64,000 bases of DNA. It comes from Ciona savignyi (Eukaryota; Chordata; Ascidiacea; Phlebobranchia; Cionidae). Position 1 is the stretch's first letter, and every line of letters starts with the position of its first letter. The stretch is from the NCBI GenBank assembly GCA_000149265.1, contig CH000572.1:462863-526862 (forward strand), in the 5' to 3' direction. The position numbers and the translations under genes are program-made. This document shows positions 26,403-37,359 of this stretch, piece after piece. The notes beneath the pieces are model-generated. The model had not been told where the DNA came from. It made no database searches and was given only the letters and a program-made list of their open reading frames with translations.

Positions 26403-28184
26403 ATGAACTTTTCGGAGTTATTTAATCAAACACAGTCTCTAGTGAGATTTTCCCCAGATGGGAATTACCTCGCGAATTGCGTGTCATATAAAGTGATCAT
26501 TCGCGCGGTGGAAACGCTTCAAATTCTTCGCCTTTACACCTGCATGGATGCAGTACAAAGCTTAGAATGGTCGTCTGACTCACAGTTTCTACTCTGTGCC
26601 ATGTACAAGCGTGGTTTGGTGCAAGTATGGTCCGTGGAACAGCCAGATTGGACTTGCAAAATCGACGAAGGTTCTGCCGGCTTGATTCATGCCCAGTGGA
26701 GCCCAGATGGAAGGCATGTTCTGACCACGGCAAGCTTTAACCTCAGAATCACAGTCTGGTCGCTTGTAAATAAATCTATTTCATATATCCGTTACATAAA
26801 GAACTCTAAAGACTGTTTAAGCTTCTCTTCCAGTGGGAAATACCTTGCAGTGGGGGAGAGCAGGAAGTGTAAGGATTTTATCAGTGTTTTTGATGTTGAA
26901 TCGTGGCAACTACTTAAGTTATTTGAAACTGATACAGAGGATCTAAGTGGCATTAAATGGTCACCAGACAGCCGTGTAATTTGTGCATGGGAACATTGTT
27001 TGTGGTACAAAATACTCATTTACACAATGGATGGTAGATGTCTCAGTACTTTTAAAGCGTATGACTGGGCTCTCGGTGTCAAGCGGATAGAGTGGTCCCC
27101 TGCGAGTCAGTTTTTAGCAGTTGGCAGCTATGACCAAAAGGTCAGAGTGTTAAACTACATAACATGGAAAAGTATTTCAGAATTCTCACACACCCCATCT
27201 GTAAATACAAACGATGCTGTTGTTTTTGAAGAAGTTAATGCAGCTGCAAAGGTTAATGCTACATTGGAAAGTACAAAGAAACCCACAGAACTTTTCTCAA
27301 CACAGAGCAAATACCAAATCTGTGAAACTCCGCTAGAGTTACCATTCGTAAAGCCAGACCCCCAAAAACCCAATCCGAAAATTGGGATCTCATGGTTGGC
27401 ATTTAGCTCAGACAACAGGTACCTTGCCACGATTGACGACAGCATGAAAAGTGCACTTCACATTTGGACAATGAAAACCCTTTCTTTGTTTGTCATTATT
27501 AAACAATTGGAGCCCATCAAATGTGCAAGGTAAAGAGATTAATATATTGAATATTTATATCCTGGCGAGAATAGGGATCCCTAGTTTCCATATATGTCTT
27601 ACATATGCATGTTTTATTCCAGTAAATGGGAAAACACAGTGGGTTTATCACATGGTCAATTGTCAGATTACCTTGAGTTCATTGTCAGGTTTTAACTAAG
27701 CTATGTAGCCGGACTAATGTACTAAAGAATGCATCTTAAAACATAGTTAATGTTGTTGAATTTCCAATGTCAGTTGCCCAATTATCATACTATTATAGCC
27801 TGGTGCAATATAGTACAAAAATCTGATTATTAAGATAGATCGACAAAGGGTAGGTGGCATTGATCTTTCGGTGCAGCAATACCAATTAGTAAGGTACTGT
27901 ACCGTAAATGTCAAACTCAGTACAGCACTAAATCTGTATCATTTAAATCTCTTCTTTTGTTTTAAATAGATGGAATCCACGTTTATGTCGGCTGGCTTAC
28001 TGTTGCGGCAACAACAAAATATACCTGTGGGCTCCTTCTGGTGCGGTTTCCGTTCAAATTCCCCTCGCTTCACTCTTCCACACCCATTCTCTGCGTTGGC
28101 ATCCGGATGGTGGCTCTCTGGTTCTTGCGAGCAAAGAGCAAATGTGCGTCTGTTATTTGCAAACCAAGGAAAAGGAGAAAAGCA
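26403..28184 (+). CDS. WRAP73: WRAP73 (WDR8) WD-repeat centrosomal protein, 3' end lost in gap
   Basis: Exon 1 is 26403-27529 (after the acceptor at 26370) and exon 2 is 27970 to at least 28184. They join in phase through AG|A giving Arg-Trp-Asn-Pro. The 447 codons before the gap compare with about 460 for the vertebrate protein. The start MNFSEL matches the family N-terminus. Family blocks include CAMYKRGLVQVWS, CKIDEGSAGL, WSPDGRH, NLRITVWSL and QFLAVGSYDQKVR. WRAP73 localises to centrosomes and basal bodies and acts with SSX2IP in spindle assembly and ciliogenesis. The protein is cytoplasmic, with no signal peptide or membrane segment. A longer frame opens at 26385 with TTG, so the ATG at 26403 is preferred. 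Only about a dozen C-terminal residues should be missing. It converges on SSNA1. Confidence 0.95.
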
Positions 28185-28284
28185 NNNNNNNNNNNNNNNN
28201 NNNNNNNNNNNNNNNNNNNNNNNNNNNNNNNNNNNNNNNNNNNNNNNNNNNNNNNNNNNNNNNNNNNNNNNNNNNNNNNNNNNN
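28185..28284. other. Assembly gap (100 N)
   Basis: Exactly 100 N, so probably a placeholder of unknown true length. It hides the end of WRAP73 exon 2, including its stop codon. Confidence 0.99.
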
Positions 28285-29758
28285 TATTTTGATGCAGCAT
28301 CACTGTTATTAATACCTGTTCAGCTTGTTCTTGTTTTAGTAGTTTCTTGTGTAGATTGTATTTTATTACAATGCCTTATATTATGGAACGTTTATTCGCA
28401 ATACACATAATGGAGAAATGAATTATTTACATTTATTACGGATTTCAGTTTGACCTACAAAAAATCATGTATGGTCAACCAGAAAAGCTTAACACTGTGT
28501 TGCACAAGATTGTTTTTAATTTAAAAAAATGCATCATGGAATCTTATAAATTTTTACACCCTTAGCGGGTTAGCGCACCACCCCTTGTCTGCGTTTACAC
28601 CTACGATATAGTTCTAGTGGTAACGTGGTTGACTAAACGACCCTTTCTAAAATATATTTGTTTAATGGTGAAATAAAACGAATGAAATGTCTTTGTAGTA
28701 TGTAACATTAACACACCAAACATAAATGACTCGTATTTCCTACGACTACTCGTTTGAAAGCACCAGAGATTTCTCACTATCGGAACAAGCATAATTTACG
28801 CCTGACTCTCAGGATTTTCGCAAACACAACCCTTATGACTGCAGTCGACCATTAACGCTATTGGTAACATAAATTTAATAGAACCTAGATCAAGCCAACG
28901 TCCGTAAAGTGCCTTGCCCAATCACACAACCACTTGAAAAGTATATTGCTAAAATCGATCCTAACACCAGACTGGTTTTAATTATATTTTTTTGCCCCAC
29001 ACATTAGAGTCTACTTAAACATTTACTTAGTTACTGACAACTCGGCTGTAATCACCACGAGTTGGTAGGTAAGCCTACTCCAGCATATGTATAGGGCTAC
29101 ACCAGTATCATGTTTAACTCCTAAAACACAGCATTGGATAGGAGACTGACATTGTGATGATAACTTCTAGTATTAGGTCGTAGCTGCCAGTCTGTTGTAT
29201 TTCCTCTTTGTTTTTTGTACAATTTGTCCGACTTTTTAGCTTGTTGGATAAGTGCGACGCCTTCAGCCGCAGGGTTTCAGATTTAAAACTGGGCGCTATA
29301 TCTAGTCTGTTGAGTCCTTGGGCAAGGCAATTAGCAAACATCCCGTGGAAAGATGGGTTCTACTAAATTAAAGGAACATGTGTATTATACACAACACAGT
29401 GCAATAGCTCCGGTAACTAGACCGTGGGCGCGAGTTAATCTGACAATAGCTCGTGTGTTAACCCCCTTGGTTTGTCCTATTTACGGAGATAAACAAGAAT
29501 ATCCCGTCATATAAAGTTCATATGCAATTTCTCTGGATGGGAGACCGTGCCTTTCTTAGTCGTCTTACTAAAAAAATGTTTATTTTCGAACTCGAAATCG
29601 TATATGGTTACATATTTGATGCTTGCTGACATAGGTATAAAAACGACAACAATTAAAATTTGACAAACAAAATAAAAAAAATGAACAAAAAGTAAAAATC
29701 ATACTAACATCGTATAAAAATCGATTTCAACACTGTCCATTCATTTTAATTGTTATAT
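28285..29758. other. Convergent intergenic region between WRAP73 and SSNA1
   Basis: This should contain the 3' UTRs of both genes. A plus-strand AATAAA at about 28672 could serve WRAP73. A minus-strand AATAAA (TTTATT at about 29578-29583) lies about 180 bp past the SSNA1 stop. Two fragments share a TTGGGCAAGGCA motif, at about 28908-28930 (minus) and 29312-29332 (plus). No further gene is seen. Confidence 0.5.
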
Positions 29759-31104
29759 TTAATCACGATTTGGGCCAGGTTTCGGAAGCTTAAAATCTGA
29801 GCCAGTTAAAGCGGCTTCTTTTATCTTCAGCTTGTTAGCTGCTCCATGCACAGTTTGTAGCAGAGCTTGAGAAGTCTCCATAACGCGTGCGTATGCCACT
29901 TGCGTTTCGCATATAGCGCGGTCAAACTCGTTTTGCGATGTCATCTTTTTCGCTATGTCCTCATTCACTTTTGCTAACCTAAAACCAAATGTATATAGGC
30001 ATAAATGAATTAAGCCTTGATTGGATTTTTACCAGAATTTCAACACTGTTAAGTGTTACCTTGTTACTGGCTACCTGTACCTGAATCGAATCTAAATCGT
30101 AAGTTCGTTTGGACGAATGGTTAGCCTTTTCGAAATATATAATATACACAATTGCTTGGGTATACATTCATACTGGTTCGAAAATTTGTACGATTATGAA
30201 AATGTATCGTAATGCGTTTTTTGGTTAGTTGCATGGTTCCTTGTAGGCTACTATTTCTGTTCACATTCTTTACAGTTTATCTGCCTCACACGTTAGCTCT
30301 TCATTTAAATTCGTTGTATTTCGTTGTAAGACGGACGCCCCTGATAACTATTGTCGGTTTTAAGACCCAAAAATCATTTAGTAGCCTGTCCGATTGCTTA
30401 AAATCGGGTGCCTCTAAATACTACAGGACCGCTTGGACCGCTTGGATCGCTTGGAGCGCTTGGATCAATTAGATTGCTATGAAAAGTAATTCTAACCCTG
30501 CCCCAAACACTAATCTCAACCCCAGAACGAACTCTAACCCCAACCCTAACATTAATATCATGGCTTTTGTAATTACGAAGTGTAATAAGCGATCCAAGCG
30601 CTCCAAGCGATTCAAGCGCTACATGCGATCCAAGCGGGCCAAGCGGTCCTGTAGTATTTAGAGTACCGCTTAAAAAATCGGCTTTTTGAATTTTTTAAGC
30701 TAGGTCGAACCATTATGCGCTCGCTACTAAGACCGTAAGCCCGTTTTTCATATAATTTGCGTTATGCATTGACCGTGTTGACCGAAAAGCAAACATAAAG
30801 GGAATGACTATAGCCTAAACTATGTTTTGTCGTATATAAATGTGAAAATAATACAATCACGTAAAGGCATGTGCTCCATATTCTACAAAGTCTAATTCCA
30901 AGTAAATAAATCTTTGCCATAGACCCCTTACCGATTTGTCAGGATTCGAATGTCGTTGTGCAGTTTTTCTTTCTCTTCCTGGTCAGATTCAATTTGTAGA
31001 CGAAGGTTGTCACGTTTGGAACAGAGGTCCTCAATACATTTCACCATTTTGTTGTTGTATGATTGCAGTACAGCACCGCTCGGATTAGGAGAAGGAAGAT
31101 TCAT
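29759..31104 (-). CDS. SSNA1: SSNA1 (NA14) coiled-coil centriolar/microtubule protein
   Basis: Two exons, 31104-30932 and 29978-29759, join through CG|G (Arg) to give 130 residues, against 119 in the human protein. The N-terminal half SYNNKMVKCIEDLCSKRDNL and the second-exon block NEDIAKKMTSQNEFDRAI are clearly SSNA1. The protein is almost entirely one coiled coil. Members self-assemble into fibrils, bind and branch microtubules, and sit at centrioles, basal bodies and the midbody. A strong acceptor (TTTGTTTCAG) ends at 31123, 18 bp before the ATG. The C-terminal tail is somewhat longer than in mammals. The intron (about 950 bp) contains a foldback element. A perfect RFX X-box lies about 580 bp upstream of the ATG. 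Confidence 0.95.
30390..30682. repeat. Foldback (MITE-like) element in the SSNA1 intron
   Basis: The two ends are inverted copies sharing CTCTAAATACTACAGGACCG. Each arm continues as a run of 9-bp units of the form GCTTGGAYC on the left and GATCCAAGC on the right. The core carries CTAACCC/CCCTAACA-type repeats. It has no coding capacity. A shorter relative sits at 25963-26040. I could not define target-site duplications with confidence. Confidence 0.75.
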
Positions 31105-31122
31105 TCCAATTTTGTCACTTTT

Positions 31123-31132
31123 CTGAAACAAA
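31123..31132 (-). promoter_or_regulatory. 3' splice acceptor upstream of the SSNA1 start
   Basis: On the minus strand TTTGTTTCAG ends at 31123 and the next base starts the exon that carries the ATG 18 bp later. No upstream cis exon could be identified, so this is either a 5'-UTR intron acceptor or a spliced-leader acceptor. Confidence 0.55.
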
Positions 31133-31681
31133 GGACATTTTGTTCACTTATATTAAGTCTCAGTGATACTTGTGATCAACTAGATTTCTGAGCTTGAAGG
31201 CTTTCACCAGTGCCTTTTAAACAATCGCTTATATGAGGTAAAATTAAAACATTTTAAAACTATCACTATACACTCTATTTTAAGGCGATTTCCTGAGTTT
31301 TTAATATACTTTTACGATCTGAAATTTTTTTAACTTGAAAATCCCAAACCTAAGTACGATTATTAACATAGTAGTGGCGATATTCGTCAAAAATACAATA
31401 TGCATAACTATACTCATAGCAGATTAGCCTAATGTGTCGTACTGTTGCAACTAACAAAAGAATACTTCAAACCAGTGTGGTTAGACAGACACTGTTCTAA
31501 CAACTCTTCACACAGACCACTCATTTCGATACACAACGTTCGCCATTGTAATATGTTTCAGGCCTCGTTTTACATTTCAGACTACGATTACGAACTCGTA
31601 TTATCTTTCACTTCGTTGTATCAACTAAATTGGAAAACAAACAGCACCATTAACGGTGCCATAAAAGCGTACACACGTGTA

Positions 31682-31695
31682 GTTGCCATAACAAC
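31682..31695. promoter_or_regulatory. X-box (RFX-factor site) upstream of SSNA1
   Basis: GTTGCCATAACAAC on the plus strand reads GTTGTTATGGCAAC on the minus strand. The minus-strand reading fits the RYYNYYATRRNRAC X-box consensus at every position. RFX factors use this imperfect palindrome to drive ciliary genes. It is about 560 bp upstream of the first identified SSNA1 exon, in the direction expected for its promoter, and SSNA1 is a basal-body protein. Function is inferred. Confidence 0.6.
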
Positions 31696-32888
31696 AAAAC
31701 AATTTTAACTGTATCATTTAGAATGCGAATATTTAAAGTATAAATTATGTAAATTGCTTATTGTGCTGTTTTATTCAAGTTATGCATTAGTCGAAAGTCA
31801 CTTTGGTCACGTATTCATTGTGTATATATACCGTCCGGTTAGCTCATGTGTATCTTACAGCCGAAAATTACCGAAATCAAAACTATTCGTTCAAAAATCA
31901 ATTATATATAAATAAACAGGGTACTTAGTGAACGTGGCCTAAACCCAATGATTTAATCAATTAAAACAAAATTGTATTATTAACACTGTTTACATATAGC
32001 GTTTTAGTTTATTTTTATAATTTCAGGCGATTAAACATAAAACAGACAATGGCTAAGCATATACCGCGCTCAAACCAGCCATTTTATAAGCGCATTCCCA
32101 TAGAGAATCTAGTCGGCCGGCTGTTTATATATGTAAAAAAACAGCCGATGGTTAATATCTATATCGTATTAAAGCCATTGCAAAAGTTCCCAAAACCAAA
32201 CGGTGGGAACAAGGTATAAATTTAGTTCTTTTCGTATCCTTTACCATCTTAGTTTTGGTTGTTGATTATTGTTAGTAAACGATCGCCGCACGCTCTGGTT
32301 AAACGAGGGGTTTATATAGACTCTTTTTTGCATTTTGTACAGTATCGTTGAGGGGTTTATACATAATCTCTTTTCCTCCTTTTTGTAGTGTAACTTTCCA
32401 AATAAGTTGAAACTTATAAAATGTACAAACGCAAACCATATTTTATCGCAAACCATATATATATTATATATATATTTTTTTTCAACTTGAAACGTCCAGG
32501 CTTATTAGTAAAATTTACCGCGGACTCGTCGGTTGTGACGTTAGCAATGTTTTTAGTCGACGTTGAATCCACTGTAAACGATTTTCCATGTTACAAATCA
32601 TCCGCGTTTTTTGCATTGTAGCCATAAAGAAATGTATTGTTTCTTAGAGATAGATTATTCATATTTTGATTTTTTTGGCCGTAAGGTGGCGCCCATAAGC
32701 CGTGGATTTCACTCGATATCGTGGGAATATAAAATATTACTTTCGTGTACTATGCTTAAACAGGCCATATTCATACATTTTAGGCTCTTTTTGTAGTTGT
32801 TTCTTATTAGACCATGAATATATTACCACGTTAAGATGCAATAGGTAATAACTCATCTTTGAACTCGTGAAGGGAAAACGCGGTGCTT

Positions 32889-33028
32889 TTTAAATTTTTT
32901 TTTTAGTTTGTTTTTAATTTTTACATGGCCAAATTTCGAACCCATAAAGGGCTTGTCAAGGACCATATTTGTATACGAGCCGGTGTATGTATCGGTTGCG
33001 TTAACCATTCGGCCACTCGCGACCGTAC
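32889..33028 (-). repeat. tRNA-derived SINE copy
   Basis: On the minus strand the body starts GTACGGTCGCGAGTGGCCGA, carries the A-box-like GGCCGAATGGTTAACGC and the B-box-like GGTTCGAAATT, and ends in an A-rich tail (a T-run on the plus strand near 32890-32915). It belongs to the family clustered at 59-61 kb. Confidence 0.8.
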
Positions 33029-34104
33029 ACCAAGAGCTCATTATCAAACGGGCAAGTGGGAGATCAAACGTGCACACTGTCGTGCTGGTACCGGATGTAG
33101 TGCAGTGTGTTACATCGATGGAGACGTTCCTAGTTTGTTTCTAACCATTAAACAATTGATTTATGCAAAATACTCTATATGGATACAATTTGTCATTGTT
33201 TTTCAAGTGATTATTTGAACTTTTCTGTTGGTCTCTTAGTTTTTAAAGTAGTGTAGGTCAATCGAAGTTGATATATTTGGAAATCTATAGTCACGTTATC
33301 AGTCACGTTCGTCGAGAGAGCAGTATCGTAATAAATTATTCTCATAATTAAATATTGCGTGTTGGTGCGCATTTGTGAATAAATCAATATTGAAGCCAAG
33401 TAATCGAGGCAACGACCAATAAAATCACGGGTTACCGGGGTTTTGTACTCACAAGGGCAACAAGAAAACAAGCCCCTGTATGTGCTTCAACCGCCCGCAA
33501 TATAAGTCAAACATGGCGCATCGCGTTTACTCCACCAGGCAAACGAATCCATGCCTTACGTTCGAAACATGTGGTGAAATAGTGAATTCGTGTAACATAT
33601 ATGGGTACCGTCGTACGAAACGCCTTGTTGCGCTGATGTAATTTTATCGGTGTTTTGTTTTCTGATCAGAATAGTCAGGTTCCGTAATTTATTGATTGTG
33701 AAACTTCATCGTATGGCGAAATGCACTGGCACTGTATGATGCAATCTAATAGTTGGAAATATGACTTCATCCAAAGTTGGTATTGGCGTGATTTAAAACG
33801 GTAAATTACACAATCAGTATCGCCGTAAAACACTACCGATTTATTTTTAAAATACAATCCAGCCCTTTTCGTTAATATTTTCATCCAGAATATTATTTTG
33901 TATGTTCCATAACACGACTCATTGTTTTAGTAACTTCAACAAAACTCCACATCCAATATGCTGAATGTATTCTTTATATCGGGTATCCCCCCACTTGTAT
34001 CAAAAGTTACACACACGTGTATGTAAATATTGGCAATGACGTCTTAATTAAACTGTTTTGCAAGAGGGGAAGTCCCTGATGAGGACAATGAATCTTGCTT
34101 CAAT

Positions 34105-34169
34105 ACGTCATTGGAAAATTACAAAAATGCAGTGGAAAACTACAGCAACAAGTCCGGAGGATATAAAAG
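34105..34169 (+). promoter_or_regulatory. Core promoter of small tandem gene, copy A
   Basis: TATAAAAG at 34162-34169 lies in GGATATAAAAGGCC. Upstream are ACGTCA with an inverted CCAAT (ATTGG) at 34105-34114, TGACGTC at 34037-34043 and CACGTG at 34014-34019. The same arrangement is conserved in copy B. Transcription probably starts about 30 bp past the TATA, near 34192, giving a first exon of about 45 nt that ends at the donor at 34237. Confidence 0.7.
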
Positions 34170-34458
34170 GCCACAAAATCATACATCATCTACCCATTTC
34201 TAAAGCGCTCGAAGAGAAGTAAGAAGTACGAAAATAGGTAAGTTAGAATGGATTGCTCACTTATACTACAGAATAAACTAATTTTACTGATTTTTACCGG
34301 ATAGTTTGAAGACTAAAAAAGCTTCGTCAAATTTATTGCCCTATTATTATCATGCTTACAATGTTTTTCTCCTCATTAGTTTTTTTATCTACCGGAGTCT
34401 TTGGTTTTTTTATTGTTGAAATTAACATTGTTTCTTTTTCTATTCTCATAAAGCAACG

Positions 34459-35387
34459 ATGGATCCTCAACAAAAAGCGAATAACGACAATAAATCAGCA
34501 CAATGCAACCCCAACAACGACAGGTACTTCTATATTACTTTTAACATATAACTGCAGCACAACCCAAAGCCTGTTACCGAAACTTTCTGAATTTATATTT
34601 ATTTGTTTGTGTCCATATATATAAACTAGTCGTCTAATTCTATTATACATCAATGTAATTTAGGGTTACCAAACTCGGCTGTATTTTGGGCACTGGTTTT
34701 AAGCAATACGGACTTGATTCAGTAAACTAGAATTTAGACAATAGCTAGGATATTCATGTTAATAACCATTGGAAAAGCTCAAGCGGCATAATTACACGGG
34801 CAAACGTTTATTAATTTTGCGCCCACCGTAGTTTCCAATACACAACTTCTTTGATGGCAATCAGTGGCGTTAGCACTGGTCTTTCATGCAGAATACCAAT
34901 TTACCCCAAATAATTATGCTTATTAGGTATCAAGGATACCAATCATCTTACAAAGATACAAGCAAACCTAATTTGGACAACCATTCAAATCAGTTAAACC
35001 CTAACAATCAAAGGTTAGTTTGCATCGCTTATATTTATGCCATTTTTTTGTGTTGACATACCACATTAAATTAGTGCTGAGATAAGAGCGTCAGTGTGGA
35101 CAAAATGTTTACACTATGCATACATACACATTATATTTTTAAAACGGAAGGATTGAAAGCAGTTTTTTTAGTGGTCGTAAAAATGTGCATGGACGATACT
35201 TAGATACCAGTTATTCAAACAACTCTTGTAAAACGTTTTACAAAAACATCGAATCAGTAAGCAACTTACTGGTAAAATACCAAAAAAATGATTATACTGC
35301 TTGTTTTTTAGCAGAAACTCTTTCATCTACATACGATGATAAATTTTTACGTTTGTATTGCATTTCAGATACCAACCGAAGAAGTAA
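34459..35387 (+). CDS. Unrecognised 56-residue Asn/Gln-rich protein, tandem copy A
   Basis: Coding exons are 34459-34523, 34927-35013 and 35369-35387, preceded by a non-coding first exon ending at 34237; the ATG lies 5 nt into the exon that starts at 34454. All donors are GT and all acceptors AG, and every internal junction is phase 2. The protein begins MDPQQK and ends RYQPKK. It has 12 Asn, 8 Gln and one Cys (16), and no signal peptide or membrane segment. The motif NPNNxRYQ occurs twice (17-24 and 46-53), each time with its Arg codon split by an intron, which suggests an internal exon duplication. AATAAA at 35668-35673 is a likely polyA signal. I do not recognise the family. Conservation against copy B supports it being real. 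Confidence 0.75.
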
Positions 35388-36050
35388 ACATCCAATGTAA
35401 TCGAACAAGACCGTTACGAAATATATTTTACTTTGTTAACCCTACCTGGCTAAAGATAATATTCTACTAATTTTATGTTTATGATGCATCGCAATTGGTA
35501 TTAAGGTGAATTATATAATTTTATTTCTTATACAAATATGTATAACAACATTTTAATCATCATACACACATTCCCGCAACGGAGCATGTTTAAGTAAACT
35601 ATAGTCTATGCTGTGTGAAAGTGTATTATTAAAATTTGTATCTTTCAATGCACAAGCAATTCGACCAAATAAAACAAATTTACTTTAATGGTGCTTTGCT
35701 TTATGACTACTTATCTTCCGTATTTTATTGACTGTAAGATTTCATCGTATGACGAAATGTACCAGAACTGTATGATGCAATCCAATGATTAGTAATATGA
35801 CTTCATCCGAAGGTGTTTGCTTAACTTTTTCGACTTTAAAACTGCATTTAAAATTAGTATACCGACCAATACACAACCAACAAATATTATCCAGCTATTT
35901 TCGATACTATTTCCGTCCCTTCGATTTTGTAGGGCCTTATAACTACATCTCTTTTATAACATGCCATGTCTATTAATCTATACCAATTTCCCAAGTCGAT
36001 AAGTTATTTAGTATTGGCCATTAATAATACAAATTCTTAAATAAATCCAT

Positions 36051-36203
36051 TTATTTGCTCTCGCGGAATCGTAAACAAGAATTTAATAGCAATGCATTTA
36101 TATCAATAATTGGTTCTCTCTGGAGCCAACGACAGACCGCTTTACCATCTTGCCCACCATAGGCCATCATAGCCCAGAAATTTTCCTCCAGAAATGTATC
36201 CAT
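36051..36203 (-). CDS. Possible 50-residue reading frame, unit A
   Basis: This frame starts MDTFLEENFW and ends RFRESK. It is open at the same length in unit B (39250-39402) and again at 40262-40414. Unlike the small gene it differs from unit B at many amino acids, so evidence of selection is weak. No promoter, acceptor or partner exon was found. It lies in the 3' flank of the small gene on the opposite strand. It may be a chance frame. Confidence 0.2.
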   Translation of the reverse strand: MDTFLEENFWAMMAYGGQDGKAVCRWLQREPIIDINALLLNSCLRFRESK

Positions 36204-36583
36204 GGTTATTATTAAAAAGTACATTGATACGTGTTCTTAAACTCGAAAATTGTAATCAAGATCTTGTGTAAACACGTTTGTAATTAACTTTTGATTTTAC
36301 TGGATTCGTAAAATAACGTCATGATTTATTGGGAAATGTGTTATGTAAATGTTTTTCAAACTTTTGGACACCGCAAATATTTCTAGCAATTTTAAGAAAT
36401 AAAAATTAAGATAAAACTAAGTGTAAACAAGTCGCAGTGAACTTTGTACAAAGTGATAACGTATTCAAATAATGAATCAGAGTCAGCTTCATATGGAGTT
36501 TTAGAGACATCGGATATTCTTTCTTTACATTCCTTGAAAAGAACGTTATACTATATTCTGCTTGGGCATATTTTTTTTTATCT

Positions 36584-36648
36584 TCAAATACTGACAGACT
36601 TGGATGTTATTAAATTCTTGTTCACGCAGTTTGCTAGAAAGGTTCGAT
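36584..36648 (-). pseudogene. Duplicated fragment of the DPP6/10-like last exon
   Basis: On the minus strand this reads RTFLANCVNKNLITSKSVSI then TGA, matching the last 20 codons of the DPP6/10-like gene ([20 protein letters not shown], ending at 40974). Homology stops abruptly at about 36648, just before unit B begins. It marks the right breakpoint of unit A and shows that the ancestral unit abutted the DPP gene. It is not functional alone. Confidence 0.85.
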
Positions 36649-37283
36649 ATGTGCTTCCACCGTCCATGGTCTAAACCATTCCACAATATAAGTCAAACAT
36701 GCCGCATCGCGTTTACTTCACGTGGCAAACGAATCCATGCCTTACGTTCGAAATGGAACATGTGGTGAAATAGTGAATTCGTGTAACATATATGGGTGTC
36801 GTCGTACGAAACGCCTTGTAGCGCTTATGTAATTTTATCGGTGTTTTGTTTTCTGAACAGAATAGTCAGGTTCCGTAATTTATTGATTGTGTAACTTCAT
36901 CGTATGTCAAATTGCACTGGCACTGTATGATGCAATCTAATAGTTGGAAATATGACTTCATTCAAAGTTGGTATTGGCGTGATTTAAAACGCGAAATTAC
37001 ACAATCAGTATCGCCTTAAAACACAACCGATTTATTTTAAAATAAAATCCAGATCTTTTCGATAGCATTTTCATCCAGAATATTATTTTGTATGTTCCAT
37101 AACACGACTCATTGTTTTAGTTATTTCAACAAACCTCCACATCCAATATGCTGAATGTATTCTTTATATCGGGTATCCCCCCACTTGTATCAAAAGTTAC
37201 ACACACGTGTATGTAAATATTGGCAATGACGTCTTAATTAAACTGTTTTGCAAGAGGGGAAGTCCCGGATGAGGACAATGAAT

Positions 37284-37359
37284 CTCGCTTTAATACGTCA
37301 TTGGAAAATTACAGAGATGCAGTGGAAAACTACACCAACAAGTCCGGAGGATATAAAAG
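37284..37359 (+). promoter_or_regulatory. Core promoter of small tandem gene, copy B
   Basis: TATAAAAG at 37352-37359 is preceded by the same ACGTCATTGG block (about 37296-37305) and by the TGACGTC and CACGTG sites further upstream, as in copy A. The first exon ends at donor 37427. Confidence 0.7.

Larger units (their letters stand above)
31123..33480. other. Intergenic region upstream of SSNA1
   Basis: This is AT-rich DNA between the SSNA1 5' side and the tandem duplication. It contains the X-box at 31682-31695 and one minus-strand SINE at about 32889-33028. A TA-rich run is present near 32455-32475. I see no exon. Confidence 0.45.
33490..36670 (+). repeat. Tandem segmental duplication, unit A
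   Basis: This unit and unit B (about 36680-39490) are colinear, about 3.18 kb apart. Both begin with the shared block around CAATATAAGTCAAACATG and continue through promoter, exons, introns and 3' flank of a small gene. Unit A's right end runs into a fragment homologous to the last exon of the DPP6/10-like gene and stops near 36648. Confidence 0.9.

Noticed and set aside
28285..28410. Frame continuing WRAP73 exon 2 beyond the gap
   Set aside because: The text after the gap is hydrophobic and unlike the WRAP73 C-terminus, and the gap length is arbitrary, so reading through the Ns has no meaning. More likely 3' UTR.
30100..30120. GGACGAATGGTTAGCC as another SINE head
   Set aside because: Only the A-box-like word is present; the rest of the SINE body is absent.
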